A stretch of DNA of 64,000 nt from Streptomyces qinglanensis (lineage in GTDB: Bacteria > Actinomycetota > Actinomycetes > Streptomycetales > Streptomycetaceae), in the NCBI RefSeq assembly GCF_900111245.1, contig NZ_FOGO01000003.1, positions 553,990-617,989 of the forward strand, in the 5' to 3' direction. Position 1 is the first letter of the stretch. Every line of letters starts with the position of its first letter. A program made the position numbers and the translations under genes. The notes under the pieces were generated by a model. That model was not told the DNA's origin, searched no databases, and saw nothing but the letters and a program-made list of their open reading frames with translations. Below, in pieces: positions 1 to 8,607 of this stretch.

Positions 1-591
1 GAGACCCGGTTCCCGGTCTACGACCTGGTCACCACCTGGTACCACGAAGGCGTACCCGGACACCATCTGCAGCTCGCGCAGTGGACATACGTCGCCGACA
101 AGCTCTCGCGCTACCAGACGACCGTGGGCATGGTCAGCGCCAACGCCGAGGGCTGGGCGCTGTACGCGGAGCGGCTCATGGACGAGCTGGGCTTCCTGAC
201 CACGCCGGAGCGGCGGTTGGGCTACCTGGACGCGCAGATGATGCGCTCCACCCGGGTGATCGTCGACATCGGCATGCACCTGGAGCTGGAGATCCCCGCC
301 GACTCTCCCTTCCACCCGGGTGAGCGGTGGACTCCGGAACTGGCCCAGGAGTTCTTCGGCATGCACAGCGGGCGCCCTGCGGACTTCGTGGAGAGCGAGC
401 TGGTGCGCTATCTGGGGATGCCGGGGCAGGCCATCGGCTACAAGCTGGGCGAGCGCGCCTGGCTGGAGGGCCGCGCAGCCGCGCAGCGCGCGCACGGCGC
501 CGCCTTCGACGCCAAGTCCTGGCACATGGCGGCCCTCTCGCAGGGCTCCCTCGGTCTCGACGACCTGGTGGCGGAGCTGTCCGCGCTCTGA
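1..591 (+). CDS. DUF885 family metallopeptidase-like protein, C-terminal part
   Basis: The reading frame is open from the first base, so the N-terminus lies outside the window; 196 residues are visible. Near the left edge (residues 16-23 of the visible part) is HEGVPGHH, the zinc-binding HExxxGHH signature of the DUF885 proteins, which are thought to be zinc peptidases. The Glu/Asp-rich helical C-terminus ending in LDDLVAELSAL is also typical. Substrate is unknown; these proteins are usually cytoplasmic or lipoproteins, which cannot be decided here. A strong hairpin follows the stop codon, so the gene probably ends its own transcript. Confidence 0.88.
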   Translation, partial: ETRFPVYDLVTTWYHEGVPGHHLQLAQWTYVADKLSRYQTTVGMVSANAEGWALYAERLMDELGFLTTPERRLGYLDAQMMRSTRVIVDIGMHLELEIPADSPFHPGERWTPELAQEFFGMHSGRPADFVESELVRYLGMPGQAIGYKLGERAWLEGRAAAQRAHGAAFDAKSWHMAALSQGSLGLDDLVAELSAL

Positions 592-599
592 ACTGCCGT

Positions 600-644
600 G
601 CGGTGCCGCCGGACCGGCCCCCGGGGCGGGTCCGGCGGCACCGC
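600..644 (+). terminator. Hairpin terminator after the DUF885 gene
   Basis: A perfect 16-bp GC-rich stem (600-615 with 629-644) and a 13-nt loop start 9 bases after the DUF885 stop. There is no U-run, as is common for Streptomyces terminators. It may also serve sbcC, which converges from the right. Confidence 0.65.
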
Positions 645-708
645 GCCGGGCGGTCGGCCGGTGCGCCGAGCCCTGATCGTCCGCGCGGGCTCGGCCGCCG
701 TCCGGTCC

Positions 709-756
709 GGTCAGGTGTCGGCCGGAGCGGCCGGTCAGGTGTCGGCCGGAGCGGCC
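709..756. repeat. 24-bp tandem duplication over the sbcC stop codon
   Basis: Two identical 24-bp units (709-732 and 733-756) abut. The right unit contains the sbcC stop codon (TGA, complement of 735-737) and its last residues; the left unit repeats the same eight-codon block, stop included, in the same frame. A back-up stop codon has therefore been created by duplication. Confidence 0.9.
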
Positions 757-3700
757 CGGTGGCGCAGGGTGGAGCCCGCGCGCGCCTTGACGACCTCCAG
801 CTGGGCGGGCACCCGGCGGCGCAGATCGGCCACGTGGCTGACGATGCCGACGCAGCGGTCCCGCTCGCGCAGCGAGTCGAGGACGTCCAGCACCTCGTCC
901 AGCGTCTGCTCGTCCAGGCTGCCGAAGCCCTCGTCGATGAAGAGGGTCTCCAGCCGGGTGCCGCCGGCCTCCTCGGTCACCACGTCGGCCAGCCCGAGGG
1001 CGAGGGCCAGCGAGGCGAAGAACGTCTCACCGCCGGAGAGGGTGGCGGTGTCCCGCTCGGCACCCGTCCAGGCGTCCACGACGTGCAGTCCCAGCCCGGA
1101 TCTGCCCCGTCCGCCGGACCGTTCGTCGGAGTGCACGAGGGTGTAGCGGCCGCCGGACATCCGGCCGAGCCGCGCCGAGGCCGCGGCCGCGACCTGTTCG
1201 AGCCGGGCGGCCAGCACGTAGGACTCCAGCCGCATCCGGCGCTCGTTCTCCGGTGAGGTGCCGGCGGCCAGCCCGGCCAGCCGGGCGACGCGCTCGTAGG
1301 AGCCGCGCAGCGGCGCCACCCGTCGGGCGCGGTCGGCCGCCCGCTCCCCCAGTCCGTCCAGCGCCTCCACCCGGCCGCGTGCGGCGTGCAGTTCGGCGTC
1401 CGCGGCCCGGAGCCGCTCCTCGGCGGCCGCGGCGGCGGCCCGTGCCGCCTCCGGCTGTGCCGCGGGCCGGTCCGCGGCCGCGGCGAGTTCGGGGTCGGCC
1501 AGTTCCTCCGCCGCGGCGGCCTGCTCGGCCTGCCGACGTTCCAGCCGGGTCCGCAGCTCGCGCTGCCGGGGCTCGGGCAGTACCGCGCCCTGCGCTTCCC
1601 CGGGTGCGGCGAAGCCGGCGCGGCCGGCCGCCTCCGTGCACTGGGCGGCGGCCTCGGTGAGCCGTTCGGCGGCCCGGGCGGCCGCTCGGGCGGCCTCGGC
1701 GGTACGCGAGAGCAGCCCGACCCGGCGTTCCAGCTCCGCGCAGCGGGCGGCGACGCTGGGGGCCTCGCCGCGTGCTCTGCTCAGCCGCTCGGTGAGCGCC
1801 GCCAGTTCCCGCTGGAGCGCCTCCCGGGTCGAGGTGCGCGCGGCGGCCCGGCGCTCGGCTTCCTGGCGGGCCGCGCTCCGCCCGTCGTGCTCCCGCTCGG
1901 CGGCGGCCAGCGCCTCGCGGGCCTCGTGGGTGCCGGACGCCTGGCCGCGGGCCCGCGCGTGCTCCTGTTCCAGGGCGGTGACGGCACTGGCCAGTTGCTC
2001 GGTGCCCCCGTCGGGCGCGGCGCCGGCCGCTTCCCCGGTGGCGCCGGCCGCTGCTGCTTCGGCTGCCGCCTCGGTGCGGCTGTCGCGCAGTGCGGCGAGC
2101 CGCTGTTCGGCCGAGCGGTGGTGTTCGGCCGCCTGCTGCGAGCGGGCGAGCGCCTCGTCCTCGGCCGTGCGGTCCACGTGGCCGGGCTCCGCGCGGGCCG
2201 GGTCGGGGTGTTCGGTGGCGCCGCACACGGCGCAGGGGGCGCCCGCGGCGAGGTTCGCGGCGAGCTCCGCCGCGATGCCGCGCAGTCGGCGCTCCCGCAC
2301 CGCGAGCCAGTGCTGCTTGGCGTCGGCGGCCTCCTCCCGGGCCCGGCGCCGCACCTCGTCGGCCGACTCGATCTCGGTGTCCAGCCGGTCCCGGCGGTGC
2401 GCGGCCTGCAGCCGGGCGCGGGCGGGGTGCAGGAGACCCGCCAGGTGCTCGGCGCGGGTGGCGGCCTCCGACGCCTCGGTCACCTGCCGTTCGAGCCCGC
2501 GCCGCTGCTCCTCCCAGCCCGCCAGCCACTCCCCCGTCTCGCGGAGGAGGTCGTCGTCGGTCCGGGACTCGGCGTCCAGCCGCTGCAGTTCGGTCTCGAT
2601 CGCGGCAGCGCGCGGTTCCTCCTCGCGGGTGACCCGCAGTGCCCCCAGTTCCTGCCGCAGTTCGCCTTCCAGCGCCGCCAGCCGCTCGGGGCCGGCGTCG
2701 GTCAGGGCGTGCGGAAGGTCTGCACGCGCCTCCCGTTCGGCAGCTCGGGCCCGGGCGTGTTCTTCCTGTGCGGTGCTGTGCAGCCGCAGGGCGGGCAGCA
2801 CCGTGTCGGCGGCCAGCGCCCGCTCCAGCCGCTGCCGCTCCGCTTCCCGCTCCCCGGCGCCCGCCGCCAGGTCGTCGGCGCGCTGCCGGGCGTGCGCGAA
2901 CCGCTGCTGGGCGCGGGCCAGGTCCCGGACCGCTTCCAGCTCCCGGACGGCCTCCGTGTGGCGGGCCCGGGCGGTGTCCGCGGCGAGCGCTGCGGCGATG
3001 CTGCGTTCCCGCGCATAGGTCCTGGCCTGCGCCGCCCAGGCCAGGACGGAGTCGGCCAGGCCGGGGTCGCCGGGGGCGAGCCCGTCCGGCGCGGCGGACT
3101 CGGCGGGCGGCGCCGCCCGGCCGCGGGCACCGCCGCGGCCACGGGTGCTCGCGCCGCCGCGGCCGCCCGGTGCGGAGCCGCGGGCCGAGCCGGTGCGCTG
3201 ACCGGGGAGCGGGTCGGCGGCCGGGGTGTGTGCGGGCCCCCCGGCGAGCTCCGCGGGGTCGCCGACGGCCTGCCGCATCCGGTGGGCGAGGGCCAGCAGT
3301 TCCTCGTCGGCCGCGACGACCTCGCGCTGGGCGCTCTTGCGCATCCGCGCGAGTTCCTCCTCCACGGCGGCGAACCGGCCGGTGTCGAAGAGCCGTCCCA
3401 GCAGCTTCGCCCGGTCCTCGGCGCCCGAGCGCAGGAACCGGGCGAAGTCGCCCTGCGGCAGCAGCACCACCTGGCAGAACTGGTCCTTGCTCATGCCCAG
3501 GGCCTGCCCGATCTCCTCACCGATCTCCTGGTGGGAGCGGCTGAGCCCCTGCCACTCGCCCGCGGCCGGGTCCCAGGCGCGCAGTTCGCAGCGGGCGCGT
3601 TCGCGGGTGAGGCCGGTGCCCCGGGTCTTGGGCCGGAGCTGCTCGGGAGCGCGGGTGACCTCCAGCCGCCGGCCCGCGACGGTGAGGTCCAGGACGACCT

Positions 3701-3935
3701 GGGTGCGCACGCGCGGGTCGGCGTGGTCGCTGCGCAGGGTGCCGCCGGGCTGCTGGCGGGCACCGGGCACGCCGCCGTAGAGCGCGAAGCAGACGGCGTC
3801 CAGCACCGAGGTCTTGCCCGCGCCGGTGGCCCCGTGCAGCAGGAACAGCCCGGCCGAGGAGAGCGTGTCGAAGTCGACGGTGTGCGTGCCGCCGAAGGGG
3901 CCGAAGGCGGTGAGGGACAGCCGGTGGAGCCTCAA
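735..3935 (-). CDS. sbcC: Exonuclease subunit SbcC (Rad50-like SMC ATPase)
   Basis: This is the ATPase arm of the SbcCD nuclease, which opens DNA hairpins and trims protein-blocked ends during repair. The 1066-residue protein has the split-ATPase plan: Walker A GATGAGKT at residues 35-42, long Ala/Glu/Arg-rich coiled coils, a zinc-hook CAVC at about 568-571 in the middle, then the ABC signature LSGGE near 965 and Walker B with LFIDEGFGSLDE near 997. The start is a TTG whose bases overlap the sbcD stop (TTGA, 4-nt overlap), so translation is probably coupled to sbcD. Length and motif order fit full-length actinobacterial SbcC. The 3' end lies in a tandem duplication. Confidence 0.95.
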   Translation of the reverse strand: MRLHRLSLTAFGPFGGTHTVDFDTLSSAGLFLLHGATGAGKTSVLDAVCFALYGGVPGARQQPGGTLRSDHADPRVRTQVVLDLTVAGRRLEVTRAPEQLRPKTRGTGLTRERARCELRAWDPAAGEWQGLSRSHQEIGEEIGQALGMSKDQFCQVVLLPQGDFARFLRSGAEDRAKLLGRLFDTGRFAAVEEELARMRKSAQREVVAADEELLALAHRMRQAVGDPAELAGGPAHTPAADPLPGQRTGSARGSAPGGRGGASTRGRGGARGRAAPPAESAAPDGLAPGDPGLADSVLAWAAQARTYARERSIAAALAADTARARHTEAVRELEAVRDLARAQQRFAHARQRADDLAAGAGEREAERQRLERALAADTVLPALRLHSTAQEEHARARAAEREARADLPHALTDAGPERLAALEGELRQELGALRVTREEEPRAAAIETELQRLDAESRTDDDLLRETGEWLAGWEEQRRGLERQVTEASEAATRAEHLAGLLHPARARLQAAHRRDRLDTEIESADEVRRRAREEAADAKQHWLAVRERRLRGIAAELAANLAAGAPCAVCGATEHPDPARAEPGHVDRTAEDEALARSQQAAEHHRSAEQRLAALRDSRTEAAAEAAAAGATGEAAGAAPDGGTEQLASAVTALEQEHARARGQASGTHEAREALAAAEREHDGRSAARQEAERRAAARTSTREALQRELAALTERLSRARGEAPSVAARCAELERRVGLLSRTAEAARAAARAAERLTEAAAQCTEAAGRAGFAAPGEAQGAVLPEPRQRELRTRLERRQAEQAAAAEELADPELAAAADRPAAQPEAARAAAAAAEERLRAADAELHAARGRVEALDGLGERAADRARRVAPLRGSYERVARLAGLAAGTSPENERRMRLESYVLAARLEQVAAAASARLGRMSGGRYTLVHSDERSGGRGRSGLGLHVVDAWTGAERDTATLSGGETFFASLALALGLADVVTEEAGGTRLETLFIDEGFGSLDEQTLDEVLDVLDSLRERDRCVGIVSHVADLRRRVPAQLEVVKARAGSTLRHRAAPADT

Positions 3936-5176
3936 CGGGCCACCGCCCGTGCACCGTCCTGCGCGGGGGGCCGACCGTCGGTCCCGCCCTGCGGCGCGCG
4001 CGGGGCGGCCGCTGTGTCCGGTTCGGCCTCGGCGACCCGGACGGCCTCCAGCGCCTGCCCGAGCATCTGGCGCTCCTCGGGCGCCGCCTGCTGTCCGGGG
4101 CGTACATGGCCGACGAAGTCCTCGGCGATCTGCCGGTCGGTGCGCCCGCTGAGCCGTACGGCGTAGGAGTGGGCGTCGTCGCCCTCCTCCCGGTCGGGTG
4201 CGAAGACGAGACTGACGGTGTGCGGGAAGCGCGCGGTCAGCCGGGCCATCGGGTCGTGCGGGCGGGCCGCGTCGGTGAGCGTGGCCTCCACCCAGGAGTC
4301 GGTGTGCTGTTCGAGGGCCGGATCCTCCAGCAGCTCAGCCAGCCTGCCGCGCAGCCGGGCGAGCGGCCGGGGGACGGGGCAGGGCAGCCGCTCGGCCGCC
4401 GGCTCGCCCGAGGGGCCGAGGTCGACCAGCCACATGGACTTCGGGTGCCCGGCCTCGGAGAAGGAGTAGGCGATCGGGGTGCCGGAGTAGCGGATCCGCT
4501 CGGAGAGGGACTGGCAGTTGTGCAGATGGCCGAGCGCGACGTAGTCGATCCCCTCGAAGACCGAGGCGGGCACCGAGGCGACACCGCCGACGGTGATGTC
4601 CCGTTCGCTGTCGCAGACTTCGGCCCCGGTCACGAAGGCGTGGGCCAGCACGACCGAGCGCGTCCCGGCCGCACGGGTGGCGAGGTCGGCGCGGATCCGG
4701 TCCGTCGCGGCGCGGAGCACGGCGGTGTGGCCACCGCTCTCGGCGCCGAGGGTTTCCCGCACCAGCGAGGGCTCCAGATAGGGCACCCCGTAGACGGCCA
4801 CCGGACCGCCTCCGTCGGCGGGGTCGAGAAGCACCGGCGTGCCGCACTCACGGGGGTCGGTGCGCAGGTGGACCCCGGCGCGGCCGAGCAGTTTCGCGCC
4901 GACCCCCAGCCGGCGTGCCGAGTCGTGGTTGCCGGAGATCATCACGGTGGGGACGCCGAGGTCCGCGAGGCGGGAGAGCGTCCGGTCGAACATCTCGACG
5001 GCGGGGAGGGAGGGGACCGCGCGGTCGTAGACATCGCCGGAGACCAGTACGGCGTCCACCGCCCGCTCCTCGACGGTGGCGACCAGGTGGTCCAGGAAGG
5101 CGCGCTGGGCGTCGAGGAGGCTCACGCGGTGGAAGCTCCGGCCCAGATGCCAGTCCGAGGTGTGCAGCAGACGCAT
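3932..5176 (-). CDS. sbcD: Exonuclease SbcD (Mre11-like)
   Basis: This is the Mn-dependent nuclease partner of SbcC. The calcineurin-type phosphoesterase motifs appear in order: DWHLG near the N-terminus, GDVYDRA, GNHDS, a later AHAF histidine and ALGHLHN. The protein has 414 residues from the ATG at 5176; a TTG two codons upstream is possible, but the ATG gives the usual MRLLHTSDWHLG start and has an AGGG element about 9 nt before it. It is first in the sbcD-sbcC operon and overlaps sbcC by 4 nt. The Pro/Gly-rich tail after about residue 385 is not a conserved domain. Confidence 0.94.
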   Translation of the reverse strand: MRLLHTSDWHLGRSFHRVSLLDAQRAFLDHLVATVEERAVDAVLVSGDVYDRAVPSLPAVEMFDRTLSRLADLGVPTVMISGNHDSARRLGVGAKLLGRAGVHLRTDPRECGTPVLLDPADGGGPVAVYGVPYLEPSLVRETLGAESGGHTAVLRAATDRIRADLATRAAGTRSVVLAHAFVTGAEVCDSERDITVGGVASVPASVFEGIDYVALGHLHNCQSLSERIRYSGTPIAYSFSEAGHPKSMWLVDLGPSGEPAAERLPCPVPRPLARLRGRLAELLEDPALEQHTDSWVEATLTDAARPHDPMARLTARFPHTVSLVFAPDREEGDDAHSYAVRLSGRTDRQIAEDFVGHVRPGQQAAPEERQMLGQALEAVRVAEAEPDTAAAPRAPQGGTDGRPPAQDGARAVAR

Positions 5177-5263
5177 GGTCAACGACCCTAAGGCCCACCA
5201 CCGACAGCGCGTGCCCGCGGGCCCGTCCCGGGCCGTGCCGCGGCGGGCCCGCCGTCGGACGGC

Positions 5264-5929
5264 TCAGACCGTACCGAACGCCTCGCCGCCCACCTCCAGT
5301 CGTGCGCTGCCCGCCGTCGCGTCGGCCAGCCAGTTCCGGAAGCCGGCCAGGTCGGCGTCGGGCAGGCCGACCTCGATGGCGACTTCCGCGCCGTAGCGCA
5401 CCTCGCGCACCTCCCGCCCGGTGGCGCGCAGTTCGTTCTCCAGGCGTCCGGCGCGCTCGTGCCCGACCGTGACCGTCAGCAGCCGGAAGCGGCGCCTGGT
5501 GACGGTTCCCACCGCGTCCAGGGCCTCGCCGACCGCGCCTCCGTAGGCGCGGATCAGGCCGCCCGCGCCCAGTTTGACGCCGCCGAAGTAGCGGGTGACG
5601 ACGGCGACCGTGTACCGCACCTCGCGCCGCAGCAGCATCTGGAGCATCGGCACTCCCGCGGTGCCGCCCGGCTCGCCGTCGTCGTTCGCCTTCTGGGTGC
5701 CCGCGTCGGCGCCGATGACGTAGGCCGAGCAGTTGTGGTTGGCGCCGGGGTGCTGCCTGCGGATCCGGGCGATGAACTCCTGGGCCTCGGCTTCCGTGGC
5801 CGCGGGCGCGAGGGCGCACCGGAAGCGGGAGCGGTTGACCTCCGTCTCGTGCACGCCCTCCCCGGCCACGGTGACGTACTCCGCGGGCCCTGTGGGCTGC
5901 TCCTGCTGTGCGTGCTGCTCCTGGTGCAT
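5264..5929 (-). CDS. YigZ/IMPACT family protein
   Basis: The 221-residue protein has the conserved YigZ core: ANHNCSAYVIG, the NDDGEPGGTAGVPML block, then the RYFGGVKLGAGGLIRAYGG motif, followed by a small C-terminal domain (about 145-221) of the DUF1949 type. Bacterial YigZ is a cytoplasmic protein of poorly defined role; the family is related to the translation-linked eukaryotic IMPACT proteins. The first 15 residues are Gln/His-rich and are an addition. It lies downstream of nothing obvious and is divergent from the CoA-binding gene. Confidence 0.92.
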   Translation of the reverse strand: MHQEQHAQQEQPTGPAEYVTVAGEGVHETEVNRSRFRCALAPAATEAEAQEFIARIRRQHPGANHNCSAYVIGADAGTQKANDDGEPGGTAGVPMLQMLLRREVRYTVAVVTRYFGGVKLGAGGLIRAYGGAVGEALDAVGTVTRRRFRLLTVTVGHERAGRLENELRATGREVREVRYGAEVAIEVGLPDADLAGFRNWLADATAGSARLEVGGEAFGTV

Positions 5930-6014
5930 CCCGCCAGCCTATGGCCGCGGCCGCGGGAATCGGCGGGGGGTGCCGTCCGTTGTCGCGGAGAGCTGGACTG
6001 CCGCGGAGGAGAGA

Positions 6015-6440
6015 ATGATGTACGGCGACACCGAAACGGTGCGGGAGATTCTCACCGAGCTGGGTGACACCTGGGCGGTGGTGGGGCTGTCGCAGAACAC
6101 CTCGCGCCCCGCCTACGGGGTGGCCGAGGTGCTGCAGCGGTACGGCAGACGCGTCGTTCCGGTCCATCCGAGCGCGGAGACGGTGCACGGCGAGCGCGGC
6201 TACCCGACGCTCGCGCAGATCCCGTTCCCGGTGGACGTGGTGGACGTGTTCGTCCGCTCCGAGCTGGCGGGACAGGTGGCCGACGAGGCGGTGGCGATCG
6301 GTGCCCGGGCTGTCTGGTTCCAGCTCGGCGTGGTGGACGAGGCGGCCTGGGAACGCACCCGTGCGGCCGGGCTCCGGATGGTGATGGACCGGTGTCCGGC
6401 GATCGAGATCCCGCGGCTGGGACGAGCCGGGGTGCGCTAG
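6015..6440 (+). CDS. CoA-binding domain protein
   Basis: A 141-residue single-domain protein with a Rossmann-like CoA-binding fold of the CoA_binding_2 type: WAVVGLSQNTSRPAYGVAEVL near the start, VVPVHPS, then VDVVDVFVR and AVWFQLGVVDEAA. Relatives bind CoA and related nucleotides; some act with acyl-CoA synthetases, but no such partner is here. A GGAGGAGAG ribosome site (6005-6013) precedes two consecutive ATG codons (6015 and 6018); 6018 has the better spacing, so the true start may be one codon later. The GNAT gene follows after 9 bp, suggesting an operon. Confidence 0.88.
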   Translation: MMYGDTETVREILTELGDTWAVVGLSQNTSRPAYGVAEVLQRYGRRVVPVHPSAETVHGERGYPTLAQIPFPVDVVDVFVRSELAGQVADEAVAIGARAVWFQLGVVDEAAWERTRAAGLRMVMDRCPAIEIPRLGRAGVR

Positions 6441-6449
6441 CGTCCCGGC

Positions 6450-6977
6450 ATGATCGGCACACGCAGGGCGACGCCCGACGACGCGGCAGAGATCGTCCGG
6501 CTGCGCAGGGTCATGTTCGCCGCGATGAGCGGCACAGACGAGCCGGGGCCGTGGGAGCGGGAAGCCGAGCGGACCGCCCGTCGGCAGCTCGCGCTGGACG
6601 CGTCGCCTCTGCTGGCGTTCGTGGTGGACGGTGAGCGGTCGGATCCCCCGGGGCACCTCGCGGCGTGCGCGGTGGGCCGGATCGAGGAGCGGCTGGCCGC
6701 GCCGGTGAGCCCGTACGGGCTGTTCGGATTCGTGTTCTCCGTGTGCACCGACGAGCGCTACCGCTCTCGCGGCTACGCGCGGGCGACGACGGCGGCGCTG
6801 CTGGCGGAGTTCGCGCGCCGCGGCGTCACCCGCGTGGATCTGCACGCGACGCCCGAGGCGGAGGCGATGTACCGGTCGATGGGCTTCACCGAGCACTCGA
6901 TCCCGCTGTCGCTCGACGTCAGCACGCTGGACGCCGCCGCGCCGCGGGAGGAGGCTTGGCCCCCGCCGCCCGGGTGA
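6450..6977 (+). CDS. GNAT family N-acetyltransferase
   Basis: A 175-residue acetyltransferase fold. The acetyl-CoA loop is visible as YRSRGYARATTAALL (about 107-121), preceded by the strand FGFVFSVCTDE and followed by the C-terminal AEAMYRSMGFTEHSIPL block typical of GNAT enzymes. The acceptor cannot be told from sequence. It starts 9 bp after the CoA-binding gene and is likely co-transcribed with it. The tail is Pro-rich. Confidence 0.9.
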   Translation: MIGTRRATPDDAAEIVRLRRVMFAAMSGTDEPGPWEREAERTARRQLALDASPLLAFVVDGERSDPPGHLAACAVGRIEERLAAPVSPYGLFGFVFSVCTDERYRSRGYARATTAALLAEFARRGVTRVDLHATPEAEAMYRSMGFTEHSIPLSLDVSTLDAAAPREEAWPPPPG

Positions 6978-7006
6978 CCGGCGGCCGGAGGGTGCGGGAG
7001 CACCGA

Positions 7007-7043
7007 CCGGCGCTCGGGCGCCCCGACGGGGCCGCGGCGCCGG
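7007..7043. terminator. Candidate two-way terminator
   Basis: Arms CCGGCGC (7007-7013) and GCGCCGG (7037-7043) can pair, with additional GC pairing inside. It lies in the 67-bp gap between the convergent GNAT and XRE-cupin genes. No U-run is present. Confidence 0.4.
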
Positions 7044-7044
7044 T

Positions 7045-7632
7045 TCAGCGCGGTTCGGGCACCGAGACGGCCATGGTCATCTCGACGCTCTCCGGCCCGT
7101 CGTTGCGGTAGCCGTGCGGGACGTGGGACTCGAAGCACGCGGACGTCCCGGCCGGAACCGTGTAGGGGGCGCCGTCCACCTCGAGGGTGAGCGTACCGGC
7201 GGTGACATGCACGAGTTCGGTGGTGCCGAGAGGGTGCGGATCGGAATCGCTGGCGTCTCCCGGCGCCAGCTTCCAGTGCCACAGCTCCAGCGGACCGGGC
7301 GCCTCGGTGCCCGCGAGCAGCGTGCTGTGGCTGCCTGCCTCGGTGGACCACAGCCGCACCGCCTGTTCCGGCGGCACCAGGCGGACCTGCGGCTCCTGGT
7401 CGAAGTCCAGCAGCGAGGTGATGCTGACGCCGAGTGCGTCGCCGATCTTGACGACGGTGCCCACGCTGGGGTTGGTGCGGGCCTGTTCGATCTGGATGAG
7501 CATGCCCCTGCTGACACCGGCCCGCGCCGCGAGGGCGTCGAGGGTGAAGCCGCGCTCGGCCCGCAGGTGTTTGAGGTTGCGGGCGAGCGCCTGCGTGAGG
7601 TGGTCGAGGTCCGTCACGGTGTTCCGCACCAT
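7045..7632 (-). CDS. XRE family regulator with C-terminal cupin domain
   Basis: A 195-residue regulator. Residues about 10-65 form a helix-turn-helix of XRE type (LKHLRAERGFTLDALAARAGVSRGMLIQIEQARTNPSVGTVVKI split across the fold); residues about 105-190 form a cupin sensor domain with TTELVHVTAGTLTLEVDG and HVPHGYRNDG. The frame is open further upstream, but the ATG at 7632 puts the fold at the normal distance from the N-terminus. It is divergent from an EamA-type exporter; such pairs are often regulator and target. The 89-bp shared spacer is unusually AT-rich. Confidence 0.9.
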   Translation of the reverse strand: MVRNTVTDLDHLTQALARNLKHLRAERGFTLDALAARAGVSRGMLIQIEQARTNPSVGTVVKIGDALGVSITSLLDFDQEPQVRLVPPEQAVRLWSTEAGSHSTLLAGTEAPGPLELWHWKLAPGDASDSDPHPLGTTELVHVTAGTLTLEVDGAPYTVPAGTSACFESHVPHGYRNDGPESVEMTMAVSVPEPR

Positions 7633-7721
7633 CCAAAATATTAAATGACAGAGTGCATTGCGAAGTACTACGGTGTGCTGGACTTGAGCGTTCACCACAC
7701 TGTACTGCGAGGGAATCCGTC

Positions 7722-8594
7722 ATGACCGCTGTCTTCGCGCTGGCCACCAGCCTCCTGTGGGGGCTGGCCGACTTCGGCGGCGGGCTGCTCAGCAAGCGGC
7801 TGCGCGAACTGACGGTGGTGGTCGTCTCGCAGGGCGCGGCCTGCCTGGTGCTCGGCGTCATCGTCCTCGCCACCGGCGCCTGGGGCGAACTGGACGCGCG
7901 CCTGCTGTGGTGTGCGGTGGCGGCCGGGGCGATCGGGCCGGTGTCGATGCTGTGCTTCTACCGGGCGCTGGCCGTCGGCCCGATGGGGGTGGTCTCCCCC
8001 GTCGCCACCCTCGGCAGCGTCGCCGTGCCGGTGGCCGTCGGCATGGCCCTGCACGGTGAACGGCCGGGCCTGCTGCAGGCACTGGGCACCCTGGTCGCCG
8101 TCACCGGAGTGGTGCTGGCCGGCGGCGTGGGCGGCGGGGGCGCACCCGTGCAGCAGCGCACGGTCCTGCTCACCCTGATCGCCGCCTTCGGCTTCGGCGC
8201 CACGATGAGCCTGGTCGCCGAGGCGTCCACGACGCTCGCGGGGCTCTTCCTGACGCTGTTCGTGCAGCGGGTGGTCAACGTCCTCGTGGGCGGCGGTGCG
8301 CTCTGGGTCTCGGTGCGGCGCGGCACACCGGCGCTCCCCGAGGAGGGGCTGCGGGCGGTGTGGACGGCGCTGCCCGCACTGGCCTTCGTCGGTCTGGCCG
8401 ACGTCGCCGCCAACGGGACGTACGCGGTCGCCGCGCAGCACGGCCCGGTCACGGTGGCCGCCGTCCTCGCCTCGCTCTACCCCGTCGTCACCGCGCTCGC
8501 CGCGCGGAGCGTGCTCCAGGAGCGGCTGCGCGCGCTGCAGACCGCGGGCGCCGGGCTGGCGCTGCTGGGCACGGTCCTGCTGGCCTCGGGCTGA
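7722..8594 (+). CDS. EamA/DMT family transporter
   Basis: A 290-residue inner-membrane protein with about ten hydrophobic segments arranged as two EamA repeats, the second carrying the usual PVVTALAARSVLQERLRALQ block near the end. Relatives export amino acids or metabolites; substrate unknown. The ATG at 7722 has CGAGGGAA 8 nt upstream. It is divergently arranged with the XRE-cupin regulator, which I infer may control it. Confidence 0.9.
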   Translation: MTAVFALATSLLWGLADFGGGLLSKRLRELTVVVVSQGAACLVLGVIVLATGAWGELDARLLWCAVAAGAIGPVSMLCFYRALAVGPMGVVSPVATLGSVAVPVAVGMALHGERPGLLQALGTLVAVTGVVLAGGVGGGGAPVQQRTVLLTLIAAFGFGATMSLVAEASTTLAGLFLTLFVQRVVNVLVGGGALWVSVRRGTPALPEEGLRAVWTALPALAFVGLADVAANGTYAVAAQHGPVTVAAVLASLYPVVTALAARSVLQERLRALQTAGAGLALLGTVLLASG

Positions 8595-8607
8595 CCGGAG
8601 CACCGGC

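Noticed and set aside
1386..4166. A 926-codon open frame on the plus strand opposite sbcC
   Set aside because: It is the antisense of sbcC and sbcD in GC-rich DNA. Its protein is Gly/Arg/Pro-rich with no domain, whereas the minus strand carries clear SbcC motifs.
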